Shown piece after piece: positions 42,180 to 50,944 of a stretch of DNA of 64,000 nt. Under the pieces are notes generated by a model. The model was given only the letters and a program-made list of their open reading frames with translations, made no database searches and was not told the DNA's origin. Source of the DNA: CAJBVG01 sp044337515 (lineage in GTDB: Bacteria; Bacteroidota; Bacteroidia; Sphingobacteriales; Sphingobacteriaceae). Within the stretch, counting starts at the first letter, position 1; each line of letters begins with the position of its first letter. The position numbers and the translations under genes were made by a program. The stretch spans positions 11,796 through 75,795 of the forward strand of contig JBIINK010000004.1 in the NCBI GenBank assembly GCA_044337515.1, given 5' to 3'.

Positions 42180-45005
42180 TTTAAATTTTGAAGCTAAATA
42201 CTTCGCCGTATACGACTTCTTATCCTTTGCCAGTGCTTCCGGAGTGCCTTCAAATACAAGCGTTCCACCCTTATCTCCACCTTCCGGACCAATATCAATA
42301 ACCCAATCGGCACATTTTATAACATCCATGTTATGTTCAATAACAATGATGGAGTTACCTTGTTCTATTAATGCTTCGAATGATTTTAATAATTTCTTTA
42401 TATCATGAAAATGTAATCCTGTAGTAGGCTCATCGAATACAAACAGTGTATGATGTGATGCATTTCCTTTCACTAAAAACGATGCTAATTTTATACGTTG
42501 CGCTTCCCCACCAGATAAGGTATTGGATGATTGTCCTAAATGGACATATCCCAAACCTACATCGGCCAATGGTTGTATTCTTGTAATGATTTTTTTCTCG
42601 TCCACAAAGAATTCTAAGGCCTCATCAATGGTTAAGTCCAAAATATCAGCAATGTTTTTTCCTTTATACTGCACGTCTAACACTTCTTGTTTAAATCGAC
42701 GTCCATTACAACTTTCGCATGGCAAAAAGATATCTGCCATAAATTGCATTTCTACTTTTACTTCCCCTTCACCTTGGCAAACATCACAACGCCCGCCATC
42801 TACGTTAAACGAGAAATGAGAAGGCTTTAATCCTTGGGCTTTCGATGCGCTTTGAACTGAAAATAGATTTCTGATTTCATCATACGCTTTTACATACGTC
42901 ACAGGATTAGATCTTGATGATTTACCAATCGGATTTTGATCCACCATCTCCACTTGATGAATGGTTTTCATATCCCCTTCTAATCCATCGAATGCTCCAG
43001 TTTGTTCACCGGTATAATTACCCAACAATTTTTGCAAGGCAGGTATTAATATTCTTTTTACTAATGATGTTTTTCCTGAACCACTCACTCCTGTTACCGC
43101 AGTAAGAGTATGTAAAGGAAACTTCACATCGATGTTTTTTAAATTATTTTCTCGAGCACCTTTAACAGTTATAGAATCGTTCCATTTTCTTCGCTGTTTA
43201 GGCATTTCAATTTCTACCGCACCGCTTAAATATTTGCCGGTCCAAGTATCTTTTGCTTTTTTGATTTGCTCGTAAGTGCCTTCAAACATTACATTTCCAC
43301 CGTTTGCACCAGCATCCGGACCAATATCAATAATATAATCGGCTGCTTCCATTACTTCTTCATCGTGCTCCACCACAATGACTGTATTGCCAGCATCACG
43401 AAGTGATTTTAACACCGTAATTAATCGTTGTGTATCTCTTGAATGTAAACCGATAGATGGCTCATCTAAAATATATAAGGAACCCACTAAACTACTCCCT
43501 AAGGATGTAGATAAATTTATACGTTGCGACTCTCCACCTGATAAAGTATTCGATAAACGGTTTAGTGTTAGGTAACCCAAACCTACATCACATAAATAAA
43601 TTAAGCGATTGGTAATTTCCGCTAAAATTCTGCGAGCAACTTGCTCATCGTGTTTATTTAATTTAATGGATTTAAAAAATTCCAATACTTCTTCAACAGG
43701 CATCAACACCACATCGGTAATCGATTTATCACTAACTTTTACAAACGATGCATCTTTACGCAAACGACTACCCTTGCAATCTGGGCAGCTAGTTTTACCT
43801 CTGTATCTTGATAAAATAACACGATACTGAATTTTATACGTTTGTTCTTCTAAGTATTTGAAAAAAGCCGTTAAGCCTTGGAAATGCTTATTGCCTGTCC
43901 ACAGTAACTCCTGCTCTTTTTCTTTTAATTGATAATACGGACGATGAATTGGGAAATCGAATTTAGCTGCGTGTTTTATTAATTGATCTAACCACTCACG
44001 CATTTTTTCACCACGCCATGGAGCTAGTGCACCATCATAAACCGATTTGCTTTTATCAGGTACTACTAAGTCGGGATCAATACCAATAACTTTTCCGTAG
44101 CCCTCACAAGTTTTACACGCACCAAAAGGATTATTAAAACTAAAAAAATGAACCGAAGGCTCTTCGAACGTTATTCCATCCGCTTCAAAGCGATCGCAAT
44201 AACTTGTCGTTTTTATTTTATCTGAATTCGGTAATTTCTCATCTACTATACAATCGCCATGCCCTTCAAAGAATGCGGTTTGTACAGAATCTGCTACACG
44301 CGATTGAACATCTTCATCATTTTCAACCAGTATAATTCTATCGATTAAAACGAGAACATCTTTATTAGATTTCAATGGAACATTTTTAAGACTGGCATCT
44401 TCAACCATGTCTTCAATTTTTAAAAGTTCATTATGAAATTTTACACGCTTAAAACCTTTTTGCAAAAGGATAGATAATTCTTCTTTTATACCTCTACTTT
44501 TTTGAGGTTGTAAAGGAGCATAAATAGAAAGTACAGCATCAGTAGGCAAAAGCAACAAACTGCTTGTAACCGTATCAACAGTATCTCTACTCACTTCTTT
44601 AGCAGTAACTGGCGAATACGTTCTTCCTACACGTGCAAAAAGTAATTTTAAGTAATCGTAAATTTCGGTAGAAGTACCAACAGTAGAACGTGGATTAGAA
44701 GCTGTTACTTTTTGTTCAATAGCAATGGCCGGAGCAATCCCTTTAATGTAATCTACTTCTGGCTTATTCATTCGACCTAAAAACTGACGAGCATAAGAAG
44801 AAAGACTTTCTACATAGCGACGCTGACCTTCGGCATATAGGGTATCGAACGCTAATGACGACTTTCCTGAGCCCGATAGTCCAGTAATGACTACAAATTT
44901 GTTTTTTGGGATAGCAACATTGATGTTTTTTAAATTATGTACTCGAGCGCCCTTTATTAAAATATATTCTTTAGCGTCTAAATCCGCTACATTCCTCTTA
45001 TTCAT
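42177..45005 (-). CDS. uvrA: Excinuclease ABC subunit A
   Basis: UvrA finds DNA lesions for nucleotide excision repair. The 942 residues hold two ABC ATPase modules: Walker A GLSGSGKSS (about residues 43-51) and GVSGSGKTS, and signatures LSGGESQRI and LSGGEAQRI. Zinc modules are seen as CKTCEGYG/CPDCKGSR and CDVCQGEG/CESCNGRR. Everything expected is present. It is separated from the ECF sigma gene by a word array and a long leader. Confidence 0.97.
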   Translation of the reverse strand: MNKRNVADLDAKEYILIKGARVHNLKNINVAIPKNKFVVITGLSGSGKSSLAFDTLYAEGQRRYVESLSSYARQFLGRMNKPEVDYIKGIAPAIAIEQKVTASNPRSTVGTSTEIYDYLKLLFARVGRTYSPVTAKEVSRDTVDTVTSSLLLLPTDAVLSIYAPLQPQKSRGIKEELSILLQKGFKRVKFHNELLKIEDMVEDASLKNVPLKSNKDVLVLIDRIILVENDEDVQSRVADSVQTAFFEGHGDCIVDEKLPNSDKIKTTSYCDRFEADGITFEEPSVHFFSFNNPFGACKTCEGYGKVIGIDPDLVVPDKSKSVYDGALAPWRGEKMREWLDQLIKHAAKFDFPIHRPYYQLKEKEQELLWTGNKHFQGLTAFFKYLEEQTYKIQYRVILSRYRGKTSCPDCKGSRLRKDASFVKVSDKSITDVVLMPVEEVLEFFKSIKLNKHDEQVARRILAEITNRLIYLCDVGLGYLTLNRLSNTLSGGESQRINLSTSLGSSLVGSLYILDEPSIGLHSRDTQRLITVLKSLRDAGNTVIVVEHDEEVMEAADYIIDIGPDAGANGGNVMFEGTYEQIKKAKDTWTGKYLSGAVEIEMPKQRRKWNDSITVKGARENNLKNIDVKFPLHTLTAVTGVSGSGKTSLVKRILIPALQKLLGNYTGEQTGAFDGLEGDMKTIHQVEMVDQNPIGKSSRSNPVTYVKAYDEIRNLFSVQSASKAQGLKPSHFSFNVDGGRCDVCQGEGEVKVEMQFMADIFLPCESCNGRRFKQEVLDVQYKGKNIADILDLTIDEALEFFVDEKKIITRIQPLADVGLGYVHLGQSSNTLSGGEAQRIKLASFLVKGNASHHTLFVFDEPTTGLHFHDIKKLLKSFEALIEQGNSIIVIEHNMDVIKCADWVIDIGPEGGDKGGTLVFEGTPEALAKDKKSYTAKYLASKFK

Positions 45006-45013
45006 GTAAATCC

Positions 45014-45092
45014 TATGCGAAAATGTGCATATGCGAAAATGCGAAAATTAATAGACATTTACTCATTTTCGCATCTACGCATCTGCATATTT
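45014..45092. repeat. Intergenic quasi-palindromic word array
   Basis: ATGCGAAAATGTGCATATGC-type words are mirrored by CATTTTCGCATCTACGCATC and TGCATATT. It lies between the divergent uvrA and ECF sigma genes, close to the uvrA start. Confidence 0.85.
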
Positions 45093-45177
45093 GATTGCTT
45101 TGTAACGAATTTGTAGTAAAAACCCTAAAATTTGGAATTTTGGAACAATAATTGTTTATTCGTTATTAGAAACCAAA

Positions 45178-45233
45178 AAGGAGGAACACATATAGAATAA
45201 ACTTTACACTAAATTATTTTAATCTACGGAGGG
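45178..45233 (+). promoter_or_regulatory. ECF sigma leader with two Shine-Dalgarno-like sites
   Basis: AAGGAGG (45178-45184) is followed by no start codon at useful distance. GGAGGG (45228-45233) lies 7 nt before the sigma ATG at 45241. The long leader with an extra ribosome-like site is unusual in this window. Confidence 0.45.
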
Positions 45234-45240
45234 AAAAATT

Positions 45241-45831
45241 ATGAACCGTAACCTAATTAGTGATAAAGATCTTGTTCATCTTTATGTGTCTGGCGATGAA
45301 TCTGCAATAGCAATATTGCTTACACGTCATAAATCAAAGATCTACACATCTATTTATTTACTTGTTAAAGACCGCTATTTGGCGGAAGACATCTTTCAAG
45401 ACACGTTTATTAAGGTAATTAACACCTTGAAAACAGGTAAGTACAACGAGGAAGGCAAGTTTTTGCCTTGGGTAATGCGTATTGCGCACAATTTGGTTAT
45501 CGACCATTTCAGAAAAGAAAAGAGAACTCCTACTATTACCAATTCAGAAGGATTCGATATTTTCGACACTATTGGTATTTCTGAAGAGAGTGCGGAAGAC
45601 AAATTGTTACGCGATCAGTCACACACTGAACTAAGAACGCTTATTCAAAAATTACCTGAAGAGCAGAAAGAAGTGTTGATCATGCGTCATTATGCTGACT
45701 TAAGTTTTAAAGAAATCGCTGATTTAACTGGTGTAAGTATTAATACGGCCTTAGGACGTATGCGTTATGCCTTAAATAACCTGCGTAGAATGATGCAGGA
45801 GCGTGAGCAAAGCTTTAAGCAATATTTATAA
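45241..45831 (+). CDS. ECF-type sigma-70 factor
   Basis: This alternative RNA polymerase sigma factor has 196 residues. Region 2 is seen in YLVKDRYLAEDIFQDTFIKVINTLKTG and PWVMRIAHNLVIDHFRKE. Region 4 shows LPEEQKEVLIMRHYADLSFKEIADLTGVSINTALGRMRYALNNLRR. No transmembrane anti-sigma gene follows; instead a 72-residue acidic protein is encoded 57 bp downstream. Target genes are unknown. It is preceded by a strong ribosome-binding site, in contrast to most genes here. Confidence 0.92.
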   Translation: MNRNLISDKDLVHLYVSGDESAIAILLTRHKSKIYTSIYLLVKDRYLAEDIFQDTFIKVINTLKTGKYNEEGKFLPWVMRIAHNLVIDHFRKEKRTPTITNSEGFDIFDTIGISEESAEDKLLRDQSHTELRTLIQKLPEEQKEVLIMRHYADLSFKEIADLTGVSINTALGRMRYALNNLRRMMQEREQSFKQYL

Positions 45832-45888
45832 AGGCTGATACAATAAGCTGAAAAAGGGTGCGTTTATATTGCAAATCAACCCAAGCTT

Positions 45889-46107
45889 ATGGTTCAAACC
45901 TTTACACAAAACGAAATGATTAAAGCCATGTACCACGAATTATCGTCAGACGATATGGCCGAGTTAGAAACTCAACTAGAAAACAACGTTGAATTTGAGA
46001 ATAGCTTCGAAAACTTAAGTGTACTCAAATTAGAATTGAATAAATTAATTGAAAGCCCTAGCGATGAAACCATTGCAATGCTTTTAAAGTATTCAGCATC
46101 ACGTTAA
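45889..46107 (+). CDS. Small acidic protein downstream of ECF sigma factor
   Basis: I do not recognise a named family. The 72-residue product (MVQTFTQNEMIKAMYHELSSDDM...) is acidic and looks helical, with ELETQLENNVEFENSFENL in the middle. It has no signal peptide or transmembrane helix. It is 57 bp after the sigma gene and before a strong terminator, so it belongs to that transcript. A cytoplasmic anti-sigma or sigma-modulating role is possible from position, as in other Bacteroidota sigma-small protein pairs, but is not shown by sequence. Confidence 0.65.
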   Translation: MVQTFTQNEMIKAMYHELSSDDMAELETQLENNVEFENSFENLSVLKLELNKLIESPSDETIAMLLKYSASR

Positions 46108-46128
46108 TAATAGTTTTAATTATAATGA

Positions 46129-46158
46129 AGGCACAAAGAAATTTGTGCCTTTTTTTTA
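46129..46158 (+). terminator. Rho-independent terminator of the ECF sigma unit
   Basis: The stem AGGCACAAA/TTTGTGCCT has a GAAA loop and a run of eight Ts. Confidence 0.92.
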
Positions 46159-46206
46159 TCCAAAAACTCACTATCTTCGAATCGTCAGAAAGTCAATAAT
46201 AAAATT

Positions 46207-47397
46207 ATGATTATAGAACCTAGAATGAGAGGATTTATATGCTTAACTGCACACCCAAAAGGTTGTGAGCAAAGTGTATTAAATCAAATTAACTATGTAA
46301 AATCGAAAGGCCAAATCAACGGACCAAAAAACGTGTTGGTGATTGGTGCTTCAACAGGTTTCGGTTTAGCCTCAAGAATTACAAGTGCTTTTGGATCTAA
46401 TGCTGCTACTATTGGAGTATTTTTTGAAAAACCTCCTATGGATGGCAAAACAGCTTCGCCAGGATGGTACAATAGTGCTGCATTCCAGAATGAAGCAAAA
46501 AAAGCAGGCATCTATGCAAAAAGTATTAATGGCGACGCTTTCTCAAACGAAGTAAAAGAAAAAACTATTGCAACAATAAAAGCTGATTTAGGTAAAATCG
46601 ATTTAGTGATTTATAGTCTTGCTTCTCCAGTAAGAATGCATCCTAAAACTGGATTTTTACATCGCTCGGTTTTAAAACCTATTGGCAATGTTTATACAAA
46701 TAAAACAGTCGACTTCCACACAGGTATTGTCTCTACCGTTTCAATTGACCCTTGCAATGCAGAAGATATTGAAAACACTGTAGCAGTAATGGGTGGTGAA
46801 GATTGGGAAATGTGGATGGATGCTTTAGTAGAAGCAGGTGTTTTAGCAGATAATGCAATGACTGTTGCTTACTCTTACATCGGCCCATCATTAACAGAAG
46901 CGGTGTATCGTAAAGGAACTATTGGTGCTGCCAAAGATCATTTAGAAGCAACTGCATTTAAGATTACCGATAAAATAAAAGCTACAGGTGGTAAAGCATT
47001 TGTATCGGTAAATAAAGCCTTAGTAACCCAAGCAAGTTCTGCTATTCCTGTTATTCCTCTTTACATTTCATTATTGTACAAAATCATGAAAGCAAAAGGA
47101 ACACATGAAGGTTGTATCGAACAAATAGAGCGTTTATACGCTGAACGTTTATACACAGGAAAAGATATCGCTACAGATGAAAAAGGAAGAATTAGAGTGG
47201 ACGATTGGGAAATGAGCGAAGATGTACAAAATGGTATCTCATCATTATGGGGACAAGCTTCAACAGAAACTTTACCTGAAGTTGGTGACTTAAATGGTTA
47301 CAAATCTGACTTCTTAAACTTGTTCGGATTTGGGTACCCAGAAATTAATTACTTAGAAGATATAAATGAAGATGTAAAGATTGACGGGTTGGTATAA
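46207..47397 (+). CDS. fabV: FabV: trans-2-enoyl-CoA/ACP reductase
   Basis: This NADH-dependent enoyl reductase performs the last step of fatty-acid elongation. The 396-residue length is typical of FabV rather than FabI. The NAD-binding motif GASTGFGLASRI is near residue 48, and the FabV catalytic Tyr region YSYIGPSLTEAVYRKGTIGAAK is intact. It forms a single-gene unit between two terminators. FabV is resistant to triclosan in other bacteria, so it may make this organism tolerant (family knowledge, not tested here). Confidence 0.93.
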   Translation: MIIEPRMRGFICLTAHPKGCEQSVLNQINYVKSKGQINGPKNVLVIGASTGFGLASRITSAFGSNAATIGVFFEKPPMDGKTASPGWYNSAAFQNEAKKAGIYAKSINGDAFSNEVKEKTIATIKADLGKIDLVIYSLASPVRMHPKTGFLHRSVLKPIGNVYTNKTVDFHTGIVSTVSIDPCNAEDIENTVAVMGGEDWEMWMDALVEAGVLADNAMTVAYSYIGPSLTEAVYRKGTIGAAKDHLEATAFKITDKIKATGGKAFVSVNKALVTQASSAIPVIPLYISLLYKIMKAKGTHEGCIEQIERLYAERLYTGKDIATDEKGRIRVDDWEMSEDVQNGISSLWGQASTETLPEVGDLNGYKSDFLNLFGFGYPEINYLEDINEDVKIDGLV

Positions 47398-47415
47398 TTC
47401 TTCAATACTATAAAG

Positions 47416-47452
47416 AAAGCCGTTAGTGATTATATTTGCTAACGGCTTTTTT
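47416..47452 (+). terminator. Rho-independent terminator after fabV
   Basis: The stem AAAGCCGTTAG/CTAACGGCTTT has an AT-rich loop and a T-run. Confidence 0.92.
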
Positions 47453-47457
47453 GTTTA

Positions 47458-47584
47458 AAATGTATTAAGTAGATTGTATTATGTATTAAGTAAAATGTAT
47501 TAAGTAAATTGTATAATGTATTATGTAAAATAACTAATTAACATAATAACCCAATAACCTAGTAACCTAATAACCCATTAACTA
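47458..47584. repeat. Intergenic word arrays (TGTATTAAG and AATAACCC)
   Basis: Words TGTATTAAGTAAAATGTATT and TTGTATAATGTATTATG fill 47461-47530. AATAACCCAATAACCTAGTA words follow to 47580. It covers the gap between fabV and the BNR-like gene. Confidence 0.85.
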
Positions 47585-47586
47585 AA

Positions 47587-48624
47587 ATGCATCGATTTCC
47601 CATTATCTTTTTTCTAATTATTTTCTCCACCTCACTACATGCTCAAGAGAAATCAGTTGATGTAAAGTATTTTACTACTCTGCCCAATATTAGCATCCGT
47701 GCATTAGAAGTATTAAACGATTCTACAGTTTGGTTTGCTGCGAATAAAGGAGTATGGGGATATACGGAAGATGCCGGCAAATCATGGCATATCGACTCTA
47801 TTCAATACGAAGGGAGAGCTCCACAATTTAGATCAATTGCTGTGCTTAATGAAAACACCATTTTGTTGTTAAGCATTGAGAGTCCCGCTTTGTTATACAA
47901 AACTATAGATAAGGGTAAAAATTGGAAATTAGTCTATACCGATACAAACAAAGACATCTTTTTTGATTGCATGAAATTTGTTGATGCCCAAAAGGGTTAT
48001 GCCGTAGGAGACCCTATCGACGGCTGTATGCAATTAATACAAACTAATGATGCTGGTAATACTTGGGCTCGTGTAGCGTGCACTACCCTACCTACAATTG
48101 AAAATGGAGAAGCTTTCTTTGCCTCTAGTAATACAAGTATTGCTCTTTTTGGTAAGAAGATGTGGATTGCTACAGGAGGATTAACATCGAGAGTAATACA
48201 TCAATCACAAATCAACAAATCATATCAAATACAAAATCCAGGAATTCTTCAAGGGGAGAAAATGGGTGGAATATTTTCAATCGATTTCTTTAATAGTAAA
48301 ATTGGCGCTGTAGTTGGTGGAAATTACGACAAAGTAGATGTGAGCATTGAAAGTATATTCTATACTAAAGATGGAGGTAAAAGTTGGACGACATTTAAAA
48401 CTCCTATTCCTTATTTTGGTTCATGTGTTCAGTTTATGTCTAAAGATGATTTCTATGTCACCAGTAATTCGGGCACAATGAAGTTTGATTTAAAATCAAA
48501 AAAATCTTTAGAATTACTAGACTCCAACCAACAAAAATTAAAATTCAACACCTTACGAATTTCTCCAAGTGGTAAAACAATTTGGTTTGCAGGTAGCGGT
48601 GGACGAATAGCACGTGTGAAATAG
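47587..48624 (+). CDS. Secreted YCF48/BNR-like beta-propeller protein
   Basis: This 345-residue protein has a signal peptide (MHRFPIIFFLIIFSTSLHAQ) and then repeated BNR/YCF48-type blades: WGYTEDAGKSWHIDSI, YKTIDKGKNWKLVYT, IQTNDAGNTWARVAC and YTKDGGKSWTTFKTP. These Asp-x-Gly-x-x-W repeats suggest a seven-bladed propeller, as in the YCF48/photosystem II stability fold or sialidase-like proteins. No sialidase active site is obvious. It is probably exported; the function is unknown. Confidence 0.85.
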   Translation: MHRFPIIFFLIIFSTSLHAQEKSVDVKYFTTLPNISIRALEVLNDSTVWFAANKGVWGYTEDAGKSWHIDSIQYEGRAPQFRSIAVLNENTILLLSIESPALLYKTIDKGKNWKLVYTDTNKDIFFDCMKFVDAQKGYAVGDPIDGCMQLIQTNDAGNTWARVACTTLPTIENGEAFFASSNTSIALFGKKMWIATGGLTSRVIHQSQINKSYQIQNPGILQGEKMGGIFSIDFFNSKIGAVVGGNYDKVDVSIESIFYTKDGGKSWTTFKTPIPYFGSCVQFMSKDDFYVTSNSGTMKFDLKSKKSLELLDSNQQKLKFNTLRISPSGKTIWFAGSGGRIARVK

Positions 48625-48690
48625 TAGATTTACGTATCGAATACGAATATTTACGGATATTTGCGTATATTTAAGGATATTTGCGTATAT
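48625..48690. repeat. Word array (TTTACGGATA/TTTGCGTATA) upstream of Fic
   Basis: ATATTTACGGATATTTGCGT-type words repeat in the gap and stop directly at the chosen Fic ATG at 48691. Upstream in-frame ATG-like codons lie inside the array. Confidence 0.8.
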
Positions 48691-49734
48691 ATGAACACTG
48701 ATATCTATACTTTTAAGCTCGCCTTAGAATGGGCAATGATTAACAAATTGAGCCAAATCGACAGATTCGATGGGGAATGGAAAACTATTGAAAAAAGAGA
48801 AGGCTACAGTTTAAGTCAATTAAAATCTATCGCAACGGTAAGAAGTGTAGGCGCTTCTACAAGAATTGAAGGTTCAAAAATTTCTAACGAAGAGGTAGAA
48901 ATTTTAATCAATAATCTAAATATTTCTAAGTTAATTGAAAGGGACCAACAAGAGGTTGCAGGGTATTTTGAAACCTTAGAAATTATATCAGATTCATTTG
49001 AGAACATTCAAATTTCCGAGAGCGACATTAAGAATTTGCATAATATTTTAATGAAGCATACAGATAAAGATGGATGGCATAAAGGGGAGTATAAACAACA
49101 TGCAAATGTAGTTGAGGCAACAAATTTTGATGGAAGCAAATCTGTTATTTTTCAAACTACAAGTCCAGGTATAGAAACCGAGGATTCGATGCGAAATCTA
49201 ATTGAATGGTACCATACAGAAAACACTATTCATCCTATTATTAAAATTGCCTTATTCAATTATGAGTTTTTAAGTATTCATCCATTTCAAGATGGAAATG
49301 GACGATTGAGCAGATTACTTGCAACGCTGTTGTTTTTAAAGAGTGGCTATAGTTGGATTCATTACATTAGCTTCGAACATGAAATTGAAAATAGAAAAGC
49401 TGAATATTACAGTACATTAATGAAGTGCCAACGACAAAGACCAGGTGAAGATATACTTCCATGGGTTTACTTTTTTCTAGATTGTATAAATTCTATTCAG
49501 AAATTATTGATTGAAAAACTTAAATCAAGTGGAACAAATCCAGAATTAACAAAAGCAGAAAACAGAGTTTTTAATTTTATTGATAGTCACCCAAGTTGTA
49601 GATCGAGTGAAATAGCAGAAGGTATAGATATTCCTTTACCAACCATTAAAAAACTACTTGGCACAATGGTCGATAAATCTTTACTCATTAAAAAAGGAAT
49701 TGGTAAGGGAACTTGCTATTTTATTAATGAGTAG
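48691..49734 (+). CDS. Fic family AMPylation protein with N-terminal inhibitory motif
   Basis: Fic proteins transfer AMP or similar groups to proteins. The start ATG at 48691 (MNTDIYTFKL) is used; the upstream ATG at 48661 is inside a repeat. The catalytic motif HPFQDGNGRLSR is at residues 197-208, complete with His, Asp, Gly, Asn and Arg. An inhibitory (S/T)xxxE(G/N) motif, STRIEG, is at residues 56-61, so it is a class II self-inhibited Fic. A C-terminal winged-helix-like domain follows (EIAEGIDIPLPTIKKLLGTMV). Such genes are common accessory genes in Bacteroidota, sometimes acting as toxins. Confidence 0.92.
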   Translation: MNTDIYTFKLALEWAMINKLSQIDRFDGEWKTIEKREGYSLSQLKSIATVRSVGASTRIEGSKISNEEVEILINNLNISKLIERDQQEVAGYFETLEIISDSFENIQISESDIKNLHNILMKHTDKDGWHKGEYKQHANVVEATNFDGSKSVIFQTTSPGIETEDSMRNLIEWYHTENTIHPIIKIALFNYEFLSIHPFQDGNGRLSRLLATLLFLKSGYSWIHYISFEHEIENRKAEYYSTLMKCQRQRPGEDILPWVYFFLDCINSIQKLLIEKLKSSGTNPELTKAENRVFNFIDSHPSCRSSEIAEGIDIPLPTIKKLLGTMVDKSLLIKKGIGKGTCYFINE

Positions 49735-49877
49735 TTCGTTTACTTTGCCATTAATGCCGAAACGGTACTCGCTTAAATTATTTGTTTTATCGACCCCAAA
49801 GCTATTCATCTATTGTACTTTTGAAAAATTTGTTTTCGAATCAAAACATTATCTTTAATAATTGAAATATAACAATT

Positions 49878-50513
49878 TTGAAAAAAGCCGAACGTTACGA
49901 AAATATCATACAATACTTCGAAGAACATGTACCTGTAGCCGAAACAGAATTACAATATACTAGTCCATACGAATTGTTAATGGCTGTGGTACTTTCCGCG
50001 CAATGCACAGATAAGCGAGTGAACATGGTTACACCAAAATTATTTGAAGCCTTTCCTCACCCCGAAGTACTTGCTAATGCAAGTGTCGATGAAGTGTTTT
50101 CGTACATCAGAAGTATTTCTTACCCGAATAATAAAGCCAAACATTTAGTGGGATTAGGGAAAATGTTAATGGAGAAATTTGATGGAGAAGTGCCCGACAA
50201 TATCGAAGATTTACAATTATTACCTGGTGTAGGCAGAAAAACGGCGAATGTTATCGTATCGGTAATTCATCATGCTCCTGCCATGGCTGTAGATACACAT
50301 GTGTTCAGGGTTTCGGCACGATTGGGACTAACAACTAATGCGAAAACTCCCTTAGCTGCAGAAAAACAATTGGTAAAATTTATACCATCCGAAAAAATTC
50401 ATATTGCACATCATTGGTTAATTTTGCACGGACGTTACACTTGCTTGGCTCGTAGTCCGAAATGTATGGAATGTGGCTTAGCACCCTATTGCAAAAGCTT
50501 TGGTAAATTCTAA
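49878..50513 (+). CDS. nth: Endonuclease III
   Basis: This bifunctional glycosylase/AP-lyase removes oxidised pyrimidines. The 211 residues show the helix-hairpin-helix LPGVGRKTANVI with catalytic Lys in GRKTA, the catalytic Asp in VDTHVFRVSARLGL, and the [4Fe-4S] cluster Cys set CLARSPKCMECGLAPYC (C-x6-C-x2-C-x5-C). It begins at TTG 49878; no closer ATG or GTG fits the conserved N-terminus. It is followed 3 bp later by a broken DUF1648 gene. Confidence 0.94.
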   Translation: MKKAERYENIIQYFEEHVPVAETELQYTSPYELLMAVVLSAQCTDKRVNMVTPKLFEAFPHPEVLANASVDEVFSYIRSISYPNNKAKHLVGLGKMLMEKFDGEVPDNIEDLQLLPGVGRKTANVIVSVIHHAPAMAVDTHVFRVSARLGLTTNAKTPLAAEKQLVKFIPSEKIHIAHHWLILHGRYTCLARSPKCMECGLAPYCKSFGKF

Positions 50514-50516
50514 AAA

Positions 50517-50924
50517 ATGAATATCAATAAAAGCAATCGTCCAATCATTAAAATCGAATTAACCATAGTCGATAAAATAATTGAAGCTATAGCATTTTTA
50601 GTTTTAACATGAACAATTATTCTAGTTGCCTATTATTACAATAAGCTACCCGAAATCATTCCCACTCATTTCGATTTTTCGGGCAAGGTAGATGACTATG
50701 GCAGCAAATCTAGCATATTTACCTTACCCATATTATCTACACTATTATATATCGGATTAACTGTACTCAATAAGTACCCACAAACATTTAATTACCTCGG
50801 TGAAATTACTCTTGATAATGCGGAGTCGCAATATAGATTCGCTACTAGGTTTCTTAGAGTGTTAAAATTAATTGTGATGATTACATTCCTAATTATTATA
50901 TTGAGTATTGTTAGAAATATTTAA
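50517..50924 (+). pseudogene. DUF1648 membrane protein gene with one in-frame TGA
   Basis: A 136-codon frame runs from ATG 50517 to TAA 50922-50924 and is broken only by TGA at 50610-50612 (codon 32). The downstream part matches DUF1648: YYYNKLPEIIPTHFDFSGKV and DDYGSKSSIFTLPILS. The frame then continues into a hydrophobic C-terminus. The codon context (LVLT-stop-TIILVAYY) makes a former Trp TGG the most likely ancestral codon, within the first transmembrane helix. It starts 3 bp after nth. One point mutation or a sequencing error is the simplest explanation; readthrough is possible but not supported. Confidence 0.8.
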
Positions 50925-50944
50925 TAATTACACCCTCTCAAAAT

